Shown piece by piece: positions 47,138-58,057 of a stretch of DNA of 64,000 nt. The stretch's first letter is position 1; every line of letters starts with the position of its first letter. The notes under the pieces were generated by a model that made no database searches, was not told where the DNA came from, and saw nothing but the letters and a program-made list of their open reading frames with translations. The position numbers were made by a program, and so were the translations under genes. This stretch comes from Pohlia nutans (taxonomy: Eukaryota > Streptophyta > Bryopsida > Bryales > Mniaceae), in assembly GCA_022496805.1 (NCBI GenBank), contig CM040085.1:26503811-26567810 (forward strand). Direction: 5' to 3'.

Positions 47138-48147
47138 CCTGGTTGTTTGCAGAACTCGTCGGAGAGCTAGTATTTCGATCGCTAGTTCCGGCCGGAGCAC
47201 CCGCAGTCGTGTGTGAGCTGTCCCGGAGACTGTCTGGAATCGTTGCGGAAGTAAGTGTGGATCGGCCTCAGAAATTCCATCAGCTTGCGGCTCCGAGAAA
47301 GCACTACGCACTCGCGAGGACGTTCCCGACAGGTCATGGAGTCGGAACTAGGTAGAGCTTGCATTGTTGGGAATGAAACGAGTATCGATGAAAGTGTTCA
47401 ATTCCAGAAGCAGATGATAACATGCTTGAGACGCAGATTTGATGGCGCATTGTCGAGCAAGTCGATGGTGTTCTCAGAGTTCTAAATGATTTCATTTCGG
47501 ACCAGGTTGTGGACCAAGTTGCAAGGATATTTGTGGGTAGGCCATCGTGATACTTTGATAGGAAAGCGGGCGTGGATTAATGGCGAAGACTTGAGCTAGT
47601 AGTTGACATGCATGTTCCAAGGTATGACCAAGGGAGCATGTGCTTAGGCGCAGGTTCCTTGCAAAACTGCTCTGTGGTCAATCGACGAGTCTCTCGGTCA
47701 CATGAAATGACCTTGTGTTCCCTGAAATCCATGGATAAACCCCTGAATGCCCATATTCCTCTCCAGATGAATCCTCAAACTTAAAAGGTCATAAGGAGAA
47801 AATTGTATTTAACAGTATAATTATTGCACCAAGAAACAATGACTTAACATTCCTGGACCCACACCCTTTACATTGTAGAGAAGCTGGTATTAAAATAATC
47901 CCATTCTCCAACCCTCGTGCTTGGACTTGTTGAAGTTAGGGAAAATTCTCATTGATTCAGCTCTGATCGTTTAACAGATTCTGAGGTGAACAGTATGGAG
48001 GCTCAGAACCTTATGCATGAATAGAGTGTGCATATCGACATCGCTGCATGCCTGTAAGTATTATAATATAATATGATTTAAGTTGTAGATGGCTGATATG
48101 TACTAGATAACCGGTCGAGCCGCGTAGCGGCGAGTCGGTTATCGTAC
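47138..48147. other. Upstream and intergenic DNA of the germin-like gene
   Basis: 47138-47480 is GC-rich with overlapping short frames on both strands that I treat as non-coding. A single degenerate CCCCTGAATGCCC at about 47745 resembles a TTAA-element end without a partner. At 48110-48145 a near-palindrome is built on AACCGGTCGAGCCGC and GCGGCGAGTCGGTT. Confidence 0.4.
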
Positions 48148-48316
48148 ATAACCGGTTGTCCACTTTTCAATCACAACCCTTGATCTTCATGATCCAAGGG
48201 CATAAGATGCAAGTTGAAAGGAGGGAAGGTTATGAGTTGTAACTTGTGATGGCGATGGTGACGGGTTGCCAATGGCATGGAGCCACATTGGCGTTGAAAA
48301 GTCAACAACCGGTTAT
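48148..48316. mobile_element. Small MITE, 169 bp
   Basis: Terminal inverted repeat of 23 bp with two mismatches: left ATAACCGGTTGTCCACTTTT, right the inverse of ATAACCGGTTGTTGACTTTT. It is non-coding and abuts another inverted motif ending in CGGTTAT. Target duplication not clear. Confidence 0.55.
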
Positions 48317-48905
48317 GTTGTGGCTAGTGTACCGTAGTCACCAAGGTGCTGATTCCGAAGCCATCGCTTGTTCCACAGTAGTTATTTTACTTCACAGAAT
48401 GGCAGCTGACGTCACAATCTGAATCTTCCAGACACTTGTCACACATTCATATGTGCGTTACCTAAGGTGGACACACCTAAAACCACCTAATTTTGCGCTC
48501 TATCATTGATCCTCAATTCTACCTTGGGGATTGACCCAAGTCCACCTCACTTCAAGTGAACACTAAATGCAGTAAGTGAAACTCCTCTGTCCCATAATCA
48601 ACTTCTTCAACCCTAAAAATAGAATAATTAATTAGTTCAAGTACAATATATTATCAAATAAAGAACCTCCTCACAAATCCTTGAACATGTGTCCATTGAG
48701 GGCTTAGGACTTTAAGTTTAAAAATTAAAATCACAAATAAAATAAAACCTTCCAAAGTTGTCTCTAACTCTAAGTTCTCTTCCAAAAACTATAAAAACCA
48801 TCAAATAAAAACCTCTCATCAAATTCTTGAACATGTGTCAAGACCCTAAGTTCAAAATTATATTCATAAATTAGAAAAACCACCCCTATAAAGTTGTCTC
48901 CAAGA
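48317..48905. other. Intergenic DNA
   Basis: Contains a diverged direct repeat of about 125 bp (CTCACAAATCCTTGAACATGTG near 48670 and CTCATCAAATTCTTGAACATGTG near 48813, each with AAAACC and AAAGTTGTCTC). No gene. Confidence 0.45.
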
Positions 48906-49222
48906 ACAATGATTTTCTAAAATAAGTAGAATCAAATAACGGAAACCATACCATCTCGTAGTGCATGTTATTCCAATGTCATTACAATATTTTTTAATTT
49001 TTTTGTGTTAATTTGGGATTTTTAAATGAATTTCAAGAGAAAACCTTGCAAAATTAATTAAAAAATATTAATAAAAAAACATGATAAATTCAACTCTACA
49101 GATGTGATCTTCACATTGACATTTACAACTTTGCTTTGTACATCAATTCCATTTTTGTTATTCATCAAACATTTTATACCAAATCTTTGGAAACAATGTT
49201 GAATTGAGACGTTAAAGGGTAA
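48906..49222. mobile_element. 3' fragment of the 548-bp piggyBac-like MITE
   Basis: Shares long stretches with 54040-54352 (AGTAGAATCAAATAA, GGAAACCATACCATCTCGTA, GATGTGATCTTCACATTGAC) and ends GTTAAAGGG with a mutated TTAA. The left part is missing. Confidence 0.75.
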
Positions 49223-49702
49223 AATGAACACAGGGTGCTCATTTTTGCATCTGCAACCCATTATTTGCTAACCCATTATTGGCTACGGGCCTCCACTCTC
49301 GGTGGACATTTTCAATTCATTTCATCTCATACTTTAATATTTTTTACACATGCACTTTATTTGAACCTTCATCATTTTTAAATTTGACAGTCCAGTTGAC
49401 ACTGATTACCATGGACAAATGGTCATTGACACAAAATAATTCAAACTTTCACAACAAGTGACATATCATCGTATGATTCGTTGGAATATATTAAAAGGTG
49501 AAATGGAAATTGCATTTCAATAACAAAGTGCCAAATTTGAAGATGAGTATACTCATACTTTTTTTCAATAAGTTTTAAGAAAAAGTATAACAATTGAAAA
49601 AAAAAAGAAGCAATTAGCAGTCACGTGTAATACAATGCATCACAACATTTGTTCAAACACTTTAACCAAAACATTCCTTAGAAAATGTTTCGGAAAAATA
49701 CT
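49223..49702. other. Intergenic DNA
   Basis: AT-rich; nothing recognised. Confidence 0.45.
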
Positions 49703-50250
49703 TTAACCCCTAAATGTCCTCGCCCTCTCCAAATTTGGAGAATTTCAAAGATGTCTTGTAAAATGTAACCAAGAGGGATATTTTGAACTTGATATGTGAA
49801 TAAAAGTTGTACATTATGAATTTTAGATTCTATCCATACGGTTAGAGCTATGATTGCTCTCACTAATATTTTGTATAAAATTTGAAAATTAAAATTGAAA
49901 ATGCTTTTGTAATTTGATTACTTATAAGATATTGACAATTTGTACATGAAATTTGTTGTGATTGGTTGAAATGTAATACTCTAATTATAGTGATTTTGGA
50001 GATTTTTTAGTTGCTTAATTTTATAAGTTAATTTTTTAAGAGCACTTTTACACTAAATTCTTCGGAATTTTGGATTTTTGAAAAGAGGCATATTTTTTTT
50101 ACAAATCATCCCCTTTCTAATTGGATCACACATGCATGAAGCTAACTCCCCATAAAATATATAGTAAAAAATCCACAATGACGGATGAGAAAACTGTGTT
50201 TAATTCTATACATCGTCCACTTTCTGAACGGTTGGACGTTTAGGGGTTAA
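49703..50250. mobile_element. piggyBac-like MITE (TTAA target site)
   Basis: A 548-bp element with TTAA at both ends. Termini are CCCCTAAATGTCC and inverted CCCCTAAACGTCC. Inside the left end TCTCCAAATTTGGAGA is a perfect 16-bp palindrome. The interior differs from the other 548-bp family. Confidence 0.8.
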
Positions 50251-50787
50251 CCGCCTGGATCTTTGGTGACAAAAGAAATAACGGTAAAGATTATTGCAGA
50301 AAGAAACGAAGAAACAAAGAACCAGCACTTGATATGATGCCACCGAAATATAGTGACAAGTGCTCCAGGCTTTTCAATAAGCAATCCAAGAGTATGATTA
50401 ATGGTAACAACACAAACTTCCTCGATCTAATGCTTTCGCCTCCACTACAGGGAGCAAATTAGATTCAACAGCCCTGTCTCAAGTAGATTCCTGGTTTATG
50501 GGAAAATCTACAACTAGGCTAAAAACAAACTAGATTTGCTAATTAATTCCACAGTACAGTCAATCATGAAAGAATCAACTACAGTGGCTCTAGACATTAC
50601 AAAATACATGTAGACAGGAAAAAGCCATGGTGATAGTGGCCTTCAAAAAATGAAAATGGAAAAAGTCAAGACACCCAAAGGATATCTACAAGTACGCAAA
50701 TATTGTAACTACTGTGTTATCTTAGGTAAGCTCAAATAGGCAAACAATTAAATCATGATCAATTAGTTCTCCGGCAGCAGAGGAAAC
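50251..50787. other. 3' UTR and downstream region of the alpha-SNAP gene
   Basis: Transcribed from the right; the UTR probably extends over the first few hundred bases below 50787. No other feature. Confidence 0.5.
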
Positions 50788-53334
50788 CTATGTGAGGTCA
50801 TCCTCATCTTCTTTGACCTTCAAAGCATTCTTCGCTCGCAACAGCAAAGTGGTTTTCCATTGGTCCTGTATTCCCCACGTCAAAGGTCAGGACTGATGAA
50901 GAGAATTACAAGACAATGACGAATCATCCAAATATTCCCAAATAATCGACCAAGAAGTCCAACCTTACTGATGCGCAATGGAAAAAGTAATACAATGCCG
51001 ATTACACGAACTTAGCTGAGCACCAGGTAAACTAAGTAAATACTCAACACCAACATTCACAAACGGGAGGACTGATCAAACAAATTCACTTAGTGTTTTC
51101 CAAGTTCTGATTTACTTGTAAAGACCTTATTTGACTTCGACTGGTGACCAACAGATAAGTCATCAAGAACCTCACCAGGCGACTCATGCTGTCGAATTCT
51201 TTTACAACATCAGTGAATTTCACAACGTCGCTCTCATCGATGGAAGCGGCCAAATCCTGCAATAAGTTTAAACAATGATAATACTTCAGAGTCGGGCACA
51301 CAGGAGTCAGAAGAAAGCACTGTCCTCTTGCAAAAACACAGTGGTCTAGATCAAACCTGAACCATAGTTACAGTTTAGAGTAGGGAATTGCAGAAACTGC
51401 ATGGTTGGAAAAGATACCTGCAAAAACTTGCATTCTCTTGTGCCGGAGAATGTAGGATCCACCTCCTGCAGCAGCAACATGCATTTTAATAATTTCTTGC
51501 AATGTCGTCCAATGTCGGCTTAAAATGTCTTCACCACGCTGATAATCATGCATGCAATATGGACCAAGAATAAAAATGGTGAAGAACTGACCTGGTAACT
51601 TTCTATGGCATTCTGGACTGCAACAATGTCTTTCCCACAGATCTGGCACAAACCAGCATTCAACAGGTATCCTTTCACACTATACTTCAACAAGTTATTA
51701 TTCATCGAGTTCTTTGCTACCGCTTCGTAGATTTGAATTGCTCTGTCATACCTGTGACAACAATCAATGATCGTCATTAGCTATTACTGACAAGTTACTC
51801 AAGCTGAGGTTGCACAATGAATTTGAGCATATAAGCAAAAGACAGACACTGGTTTTCCGCTATCTTCTATACAAATCAAAGCGATTCCTAAACTTTGCGA
51901 CTCTACACTGACAGTTGGTGTATAACGATCAATATGAATTGTAACAACGAGCTTCAGATGTAGCTCCTGACAACGCGTCAGAAGGGAGATATAATGAAAC
52001 ACAGAAAAGGCTATATCTCCATTTTATGGTTGGCTGACCTTTGTGACGAGTAGACTCTAATAAATGGGGGAAAAACCATATCTGATGTCACATGTACATT
52101 CATATGTCCGTAAGAAAGAATACTACCCCATGATTTCCAAAAGACTGCTCTAACACCAATACACTGAAAGAGATTGCAGAACGTACTGTTCCGTTTGTGC
52201 AGCATACTGTGCGACCTTGAGCTTGCATTGGTTGCTTGTACTTTCCACATTCTCTCCAGAATAAAGTTCAGCAGCTTTGTCGTAGTATTCCATAGCTTTT
52301 ACAAAATCCTCCTCCTTCTCATAAATGTCAGCTATGTCCTGTATACACACATCATGCCATCAACAACCCGCCGTATCTTGGCCCACATGAGCCTATAATG
52401 ACGACAAATGAAAAAACTTAGCAGGAGAGGCTATCCATGTTCATCTTTGACCAAAAATAACACTTCACCAAATTAATGACGAACACGAAACCTCTATCAA
52501 TTCACATTTGTAAATATGACGCACTATTTGCAATGGACACAAGCTTGACAACACTAATCCACGATCAGCACGTCATTTCTCTCTTTGCCATCATGAACTA
52601 TCACCAAAGGTCAGTGGAACGAATGATCACCTTATAATGCTTAGCTGCCATGGATAGTCGTCCAATGTCCTCGAACATCTGTATTGCCATGTTCAGCATA
52701 CTCACAGCCTCTGTGTTGCGAAGACATAGCCAAGTTAGGTTACATGTGCATGGCAAAAAACAACCAAATCAAATGATAAAAATAAAAAAAGCAAACGAAC
52801 AAGCTTTAATCCCAAAGATCTTGGAGGACGCCTTACCCTGGGAGTTTGGCTTCTTCTTGTACGCGTTTGCAGCGTCAACATAAGCTGCAGCTGCTTCATG
52901 CTTGCTATCCGACTGCAGTTTCGGAACAGACGCTTTTTCAGTTTCAAGAAATAAAACAACAAAACCCTAGATTCTTGCTAATCCAACCTACAGTCAAGAA
53001 CGAATTCTACCATTGCTGTTAGCATCGTACCTTCAAATGACAGGACGCTAACTTGATGTACACGTTAGCCGCTTCATCCCCTACACACCACAGAACGAAC
53101 GCCTCGTCACCAAATCGATCACACGGAAAAAAATCGAAAGAATCGCGGGCAAACCTTTGGTAGGAGATTTGTAAATAATAAACACTCACAGGCTTTGGCA
53201 AGCTTGTAACAGTTGCCGGCCTTGTCGAACAAATCCGCGGCATCTTCGAACTTGCTCCCGAACAAGCCCCATCCGTTCAGCTTCTTCTCGGCCTTCTTCT
53301 CGTAATCCAGCCCCTTCGCGCGGTTGTCCGCCAT
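50788..53334 (-). CDS. Alpha-SNAP (soluble NSF attachment protein)
   Basis: Nine exons join in phase to a 289-residue protein, the normal family length: 53190-53334, 53031-53080, 52837-52912, 52631-52710, 52187-52338, 51592-51751, 51418-51465, 51176-51256 and 50788-50865. All introns are GT-AG. Alpha-SNAP is a cytosolic adaptor that binds SNARE complexes and recruits the ATPase NSF to disassemble them after membrane fusion. The sequence is an all-helical TPR-like array. Recognisable parts are [20 protein letters not shown] near the N-terminus, [40 protein letters not shown] and the C-terminal [10 protein letters not shown] with an acidic tail ending DDLT. The penultimate leucine, needed in known homologues to stimulate NSF, is kept. 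A full set of exons without stops suggests a working gene. Retention of beta/gamma forms elsewhere cannot be judged. Confidence 0.96.
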
Positions 53335-53804
53335 GGCCCCGTGAGAATCACCTTCGCCTTAACAAAATTTGATCGCAAAAATTTGATCGCAATATGCAAT
53401 GGAAGCGAAGGTTGTACAGGCAAGGGCGAGGGACGGCAGGCACGCACTCTGTTTTCTGACGACGGCCTGCAAAGCGTAACTTACTAATCGTTACTGGTCG
53501 GTCGTCCGTCGCTCTTCTTCGTCTCCTTCTTCGGCTCAGTTCTCAGTTTTCCTAGAATGGGAAGAAAACGAGTGAGAGTACCGTACGCGAGGGTCTGACT
53601 CAGACAGCCTGGTGTCGAAATTGCATTTCCCACGTCAGATTTAAAAAGGTCCACGTCACCATAAACCAACCACAAAACCACACGTGACAATGTTTACAAA
53701 GTTATGTCGAACGTGACCACAACGTAAGGTATTCTCAACAATGCCCTGCGAACTTACCTGTATCTCCATAGCAGATCTGACGTGTTTAGGCACACTGACC
53801 AACA
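53335..53804. other. Promoter region of the alpha-SNAP gene
   Basis: GC-rich 5' leader with TC-rich tracts (53500-53560), then intergenic DNA up to the MITE at 53805. No TATA box was identified with confidence. Confidence 0.4.
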
Positions 53805-54352
53805 TTAACCCTTTAGCGCGCCAGCGTCCATATATTGGACGACGAACAGATTGAAGTTGTTCGGATCTTATTCAGATTGGACAGTTTTCATCCACCAAAA
53901 TTATTCTTGGTTCTTGTGTAAGTTGACCATTCTTTGAACAATTTGGATCTTCAAAATAGGTTATTATGATTTTTAGAAAAATAACACAATTGGTTTATGT
54001 CAAGTTTCATTCTTAGTTCAAAAAATGAGACCTCAAACATGATTTTCCCAAATAGGTAGAATCAAATAATGGAAACCATACCATCTCGTAGGGCATGTTA
54101 TTCCAATTTCATTACAATTTTTTGAAATTTTTTTGTGTTGATTTGGGATTTTTAATTGAATTTCAAGAGAAAACCTTTCAAAATTAAATAAAAAATATTA
54201 ATAAAAAATATGATGCATCCAACTGTACAGATGTGATCTTCACATTGACATTTACAAGTTTTCTTTGTACATCTACTCCATTTTAGGGTTTCATCAAACA
54301 TTTTATAGTGCATCTTTGAAAACAATGTTGAATTGGGATGTTAAAGGGTTAA
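53805..54352. mobile_element. piggyBac-like MITE, complete member of the 548-bp family
   Basis: TTAA at 53805-53808 and 54349-54352. Left end CCCTTTAGCGCG, right end inverted CCCTTTAACATCC. It has the same length and sequence family as 29375-29922. CGTCCA/TGGACG forms a stem just inside the left end. Confidence 0.85.
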
Positions 54353-54768
54353 AACTGTATCTCATCTAATACAAAAATTGGGCTTAATAATTTTATTTTA
54401 TTTTGGAAGCTCCGGTTATTACAAATTTGAAGTATTTTTTGGGTGTTAATTTATATAAAATGAAATGTTTATCACAAGAGTACCATACCTGGCTATCAGG
54501 ATCAGCAACTCTTGCAAAATATTTTATCTTTTTTTCCGAAATGATGAGAATATTTTCTAAGATTATGTGAATATTCTCTAAGATTCTCGTTTTCACCATA
54601 GAAAATAAACCAAATTGGGCTTCTATTTTAATGATTATTTTTTGCCGACCTTGACGGCTAGGTATGGTGTTTAATCTTTAATTGCCTAACTGTTTAATCT
54701 TTTGTGTTTTATTTTTATATATACAATGCGACTTCTATAGGACTTTTAAATACATCAATTAGAACCTT
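54353..54768. other. Intergenic DNA
   Basis: AT-rich; nothing recognised. Confidence 0.45.
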
Positions 54769-55200
54769 TTAACCCCTAAAGGACCGTGAGGACATATTGT
54801 GTCCTCAATGTTTTTTCAATATTGTATGGCATGCATGGATTTACTCAAATCAGGGTTTGCTTCACTAAAGAATTGTAGCAAGTTGAAATGGCAACATACT
54901 TAATGACTACGATTGTGGAAAATCGTGAAATATCGACCAGGGAAAATATCTACAAGTGTGGAGGTAAAAGCAGTGACTTGTCAGTTATGGAGGTCGATGA
55001 CCTGGTGACAGGCGGAAGAGGTCTCTTGGTACACGTTGCCTTCCTCGAACATGAGGTTTTCTCTTTATTTCACCCACCTGTAGTGGTGGTGGTCCATGCC
55101 ACAAATGCGCAGCATTTTCAATGCAACAAATGCGCCGTCGTTGTCAATCCATTCCACTACTTTGTCGGTGCAGATTTATAGCCAGAGCAAAGAAATATCA
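54769..55200 (+). mobile_element. Left end of a piggyBac-like element with coding remnant
   Basis: TTAA then CCCCTAAAGGACC, with the stem TGAGGACA/TGTCCTCA directly inside. No matching right end was found downstream, so the extent is unknown. A 97-codon frame (54888-55181) contains VDDLVTGGRG, like VDDLDTGPSR in the 2.24-kb element, and HFQCNKCAVVV, a CxxC remnant. It is probably a relic of the same transposon-encoded protein, not a working gene. Confidence 0.5.
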
Positions 55201-55707
55201 AGATTTTCTATCGCCTTCTCCTTGTAGACTGACCCGTGGATGTTTGCATTGAGGGGGTTTGGCGAGGGATTCACGACTTCAAATATATCTTGACTCCAAT
55301 GAATACAATAGTGTCGAGTTGTAGATATATCTTACGTTTAGGGTAGCTACTCTTTTGTGCGCCCGCATTGCAATTTATTGACAGGATGTCGGCCGCTATA
55401 GAAGTCACAGCTAATTTCAGTAGGGTTCAACATTTACTTGAAACTTAGAGCATCTCAAAGGGAGCGAACACTTATACACTTGGTAGGGTTAGACAATTGC
55501 GGAATCCAGAGTTCTTGTTGCAATTAGGAATCCCGAAGAGGAAAGGGTTGTACTGGCCGTCGAGACATGCAAACAAGAATTACCGCTTCTTGTTCAGGCA
55601 TCACCTTTGTGTCACTCTGCTTGGCATTCGTGAGAGACTTGTAGAGGGAGCGCCTGGAAGTATTCCTCCCGCTGTAGACAATTGGTTGAGGTTCAAGCAT
55701 TGGCCTA
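55201..55707. other. Region upstream of the unidentified + strand frames
   Basis: GC content rises from about 55200. The frame from 55497 overlaps the next gene in another frame and is probably its shadow or leader. Nothing else was recognised. Confidence 0.35.
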
Positions 55708-56331
55708 ATGCCAAAGGGAGAAATCGTAGTCATGGAGGCAACTCCTCCGGCTCAGCGTACGCGCGCACAAACAAGCCAAGGCCGATTGTCACAGACAGAG
55801 GGCTTCTACAACGAGCTGTCGAGCACAGAGGAATCCAACAGCTCAGAGAGCCAATCCTCTCTCCCAAAGTCGGCAGACAGAAGCGGAAATTCGAGCAGCT
55901 CGTATGCGAGGACCCGGTCAGGCCAAGGGGGCCCATTAAAGAAGACGGTAGTGACCGAGGATGCCTCAAGGGTGACAAAATCTAGAAGACGCTTCAGATC
56001 ATCGAGTCGAGGCCGATGGACTATGGGGGGGAGGGCAAGTCAGAAATCACCAAGTCTGGGGGCTCTGCTTTCTGTGAAAGAATCCTCTAAATCGACACGG
56101 GGCAAGAAGAAGGCAATGGGCAGATCCCCGCCTACTCCAACACCTATCACACCTTATTTGAAGCGGTCTGGAGGAGGGAGGAGGGGCAAGAAGGGCGTCG
56201 ATAATCGATCGGGCTCCGAAGATATTGATGTAGGGAAGAATAAGACGAGTGCTAGAGATTTGGACTGTGGCAGGGCGTCTTCGCCTGAAGGCCATGTTCA
56301 CAAGTTGTCAAGGCTTTCACATCTTGATTAA
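55708..56331 (+). CDS. Hypothetical basic, disordered protein (207 residues)
   Basis: I do not recognise the product. The frame begins MPKGEIVVMEATPPAQRTRA; a second ATG at codon 9 is an equally good start. It is rich in Ser, Arg and Lys, with an SR-like tract (KSRRRFRSSSRGRW), a GKKKAMGRSPPTPTPITPYL stretch and no predicted folded domain or membrane segment. This suggests a nuclear or nucleic-acid-binding protein. An overlapping frame (55497-55985) is also long, a side effect of GC content. The next frame starts 123 nt downstream on the same strand. They may be exons of one gene or parts of an unknown transposon. No homologue was recalled. Confidence 0.45.
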   Translation: MPKGEIVVMEATPPAQRTRAQTSQGRLSQTEGFYNELSSTEESNSSESQSSLPKSADRSGNSSSSYARTRSGQGGPLKKTVVTEDASRVTKSRRRFRSSSRGRWTMGGRASQKSPSLGALLSVKESSKSTRGKKKAMGRSPPTPTPITPYLKRSGGGRRGKKGVDNRSGSEDIDVGKNKTSARDLDCGRASSPEGHVHKLSRLSHLD

Positions 56332-56454
56332 ACACCTCCCTGTTTAGTTAGAGGCATAAGACTTGTTGCTCTTGATCCCTCCACTCCACCAGAATGGATG
56401 TGCCCTGACATCATGCCATCACATTTTCGTCCACCAGTCCTTAGGGCTTGAGTT

Positions 56455-57150
56455 ATGTCAGACTCTCGTCTCTGCAATTCATGTAATCAGGTCCATGATG
56501 TCTGCATGTTTCATGGGGCTGTTTATTGCTCTGCACAAGAGCCTGAGATCCCGAATCTTGTTTCCCCACGACCTCTGAATCCATTTCAAGGTAGATTCCC
56601 TCCTCCCCTTGTCCATGGCAATGTTGATTCAACCACATCTGGCAGTGACGACTCTGATTTCTATGCTCCCGCCATGACACCTCCATCGCAAGCAATCCCC
56701 TTGTATCCTCTAGTAGAACATACATCTGCACAGGCTAGAAGAATCGCAAACAATGCTGTGATCGGACATCGTGTAGCTCGGAGCCTGACTGATACTTTGG
56801 ACGGTTCCCAGGCTGTGAACAATTGGCTTGTAGAAATGAGCTATACCCCTGTCACGCCCCCAAGGCAACAACCCAACGTTGATGATGAGGGCTGGATGAG
56901 AGACCCACCAGCATTATCTCCTATGAATGCAAGTGCTGCATTTGAGCGTAATCGTCCTTTTCGTACTAGCCTGCCAGACAATGTCTATGTCCTATTATAT
57001 GTCTTAGGGCATGATCCTGATCAGTGGGGTGGGTTACAGCATTTCATGGGCCAAGTTACCATGAGCTGGGATGAAAATGAGATCATATGGTACCATGTAG
57101 ATTTTGAGGATCTATTGGTAACCATTCTGTGCGCGTCTCAGATTGCCTAA
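56455..57150 (+). CDS. Hypothetical protein with N-terminal Cys/His cluster (231 residues)
   Basis: Starts at an ATG preceded by an in-frame TGA. Residues 1-28 (SRLCNSCNQVHDVCMFHGAV and YC) hold Cys/His residues spaced like a small zinc-binding knot. Later segments are Pro-rich (VTPPRQQP), then a more ordered C-terminal part (NVYVLLYVLGHDPDQWGGLQ, SWDENEIIWYHVDFEDLL). No family was recognised. The stop lies 22 nt inside the next frame, which is shifted by -1. Either a frameshift mutation, a programmed shift or a missed intron could link the two. Confidence 0.45.
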   Translation: MSDSRLCNSCNQVHDVCMFHGAVYCSAQEPEIPNLVSPRPLNPFQGRFPPPLVHGNVDSTTSGSDDSDFYAPAMTPPSQAIPLYPLVEHTSAQARRIANNAVIGHRVARSLTDTLDGSQAVNNWLVEMSYTPVTPPRQQPNVDDEGWMRDPPALSPMNASAAFERNRPFRTSLPDNVYVLLYVLGHDPDQWGGLQHFMGQVTMSWDENEIIWYHVDFEDLLVTILCASQIA

Positions 57151-57914
57151 AGTTGGACTTTTGGAAAGAGCCAAGTGATCCACCATACACTCTTCCTCTC
57201 CGTTGTGCCACCTCCGCAGTTCACAATGAAAGTGTTGCTGTCGATCTGAATCCAAATGCTCATATGAGTGACGAGGCAAATAATACAGATGTTGTGCCTC
57301 AGACCGATTCCCGTGGTGCCTCCTCATCTTTGCAATCACAGTGCACCCCATTGGTAGGCTTTACTGACAACTCGACTTTTGGAAGAGAAGACTGGTTGAT
57401 GACTGGCGCTGAACCACTGTCATACTACGATGGGTTCACCGACGACTCCTCAGATCAAACCTGGATGGCTAAGTATCGTGACTTCGCAGGTAATTCTGAT
57501 CTCAGCAATTCTGATTGGCGTTTGTCATATCATGATGAGGGATCTGTTGTTTCAGAATCTCTATCTGAGTTGAATTATCAGTTAGGGATCTATGATGATA
57601 CAGATGATCTGTCTATGATGACAGTGAGAGAAAGGTATGCCGATGAGTTCTGGCAATGCCAAGACAACACGTTAGTAGGGGACAGAAGAGGATTCAGTGG
57701 ACCATTCTCAGGTCCGACCCAAAGGTATACAAGGAATGTGCCATCGGCAGGCAAATTCTTTGATTTATTTTGGGATGTCGCTACTAGGACGAGGATAGTA
57801 TGCGCGCGGGGAGCGGTGAACAGTGAGCGGAGAAATGTGGGCTTACGAGCAAGAATTTCAGGTCAACCGTGGTCAACGATACTATATTTAGCAAATATTC
57901 GAATATTCGGTTAA
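57129..57914 (+). CDS. Hypothetical acidic frame continuing the previous one (no ATG)
   Basis: The open frame begins without an ATG (GTG at 57129, open from about 57108) and overlaps the previous frame by 22 nt. That argues for a continuation, not an independent gene. It encodes an acidic, Ser/Asp/Tyr-rich protein (GFTDDSSDQTWMAKYRDF, YQLGIYDDTDDLSMMTVRER). Coding character fades after about 57790, so the real end may be earlier or spliced. Function unknown. Confidence 0.4.
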   Translation: MRVSDCLKLDFWKEPSDPPYTLPLRCATSAVHNESVAVDLNPNAHMSDEANNTDVVPQTDSRGASSSLQSQCTPLVGFTDNSTFGREDWLMTGAEPLSYYDGFTDDSSDQTWMAKYRDFAGNSDLSNSDWRLSYHDEGSVVSESLSELNYQLGIYDDTDDLSMMTVRERYADEFWQCQDNTLVGDRRGFSGPFSGPTQRYTRNVPSAGKFFDLFWDVATRTRIVCARGAVNSERRNVGLRARISGQPWSTILYLANIRIFG

Positions 57915-58018
57915 TTATAGTAAAATTTGGACCTATGACCGTGGAATATTTGGTACCTATAACCGTGGAATTGGGTCGGTGGAAAATGTTCAAGGCACAT
58001 GAAAGGCACACTTTGTGC

Positions 58019-58057
58019 CTAAAACCGTGGTAATTGGACCCAATTCCGCGGTTTTAG
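58019..58057. other. Perfectly placed hairpin between convergent genes
   Basis: CCTAAAACCGTGG and TAATTGG pair with CCAATT and CCGCGGTTTTAGG around a two- to three-base loop. CCGTGGAAT-type motifs also recur at 57938-57975. It lies between the + strand frames and the 3' end of the - strand transposase gene. It could be a transcript-end hairpin or a transposon terminus. Confidence 0.5.

Noticed and set aside
47030..47485. Overlapping frames upstream of the germin-like gene on both strands
   Set aside because: They overlap the promoter and 5' leader, are mutually incompatible, and have no recognisable product.
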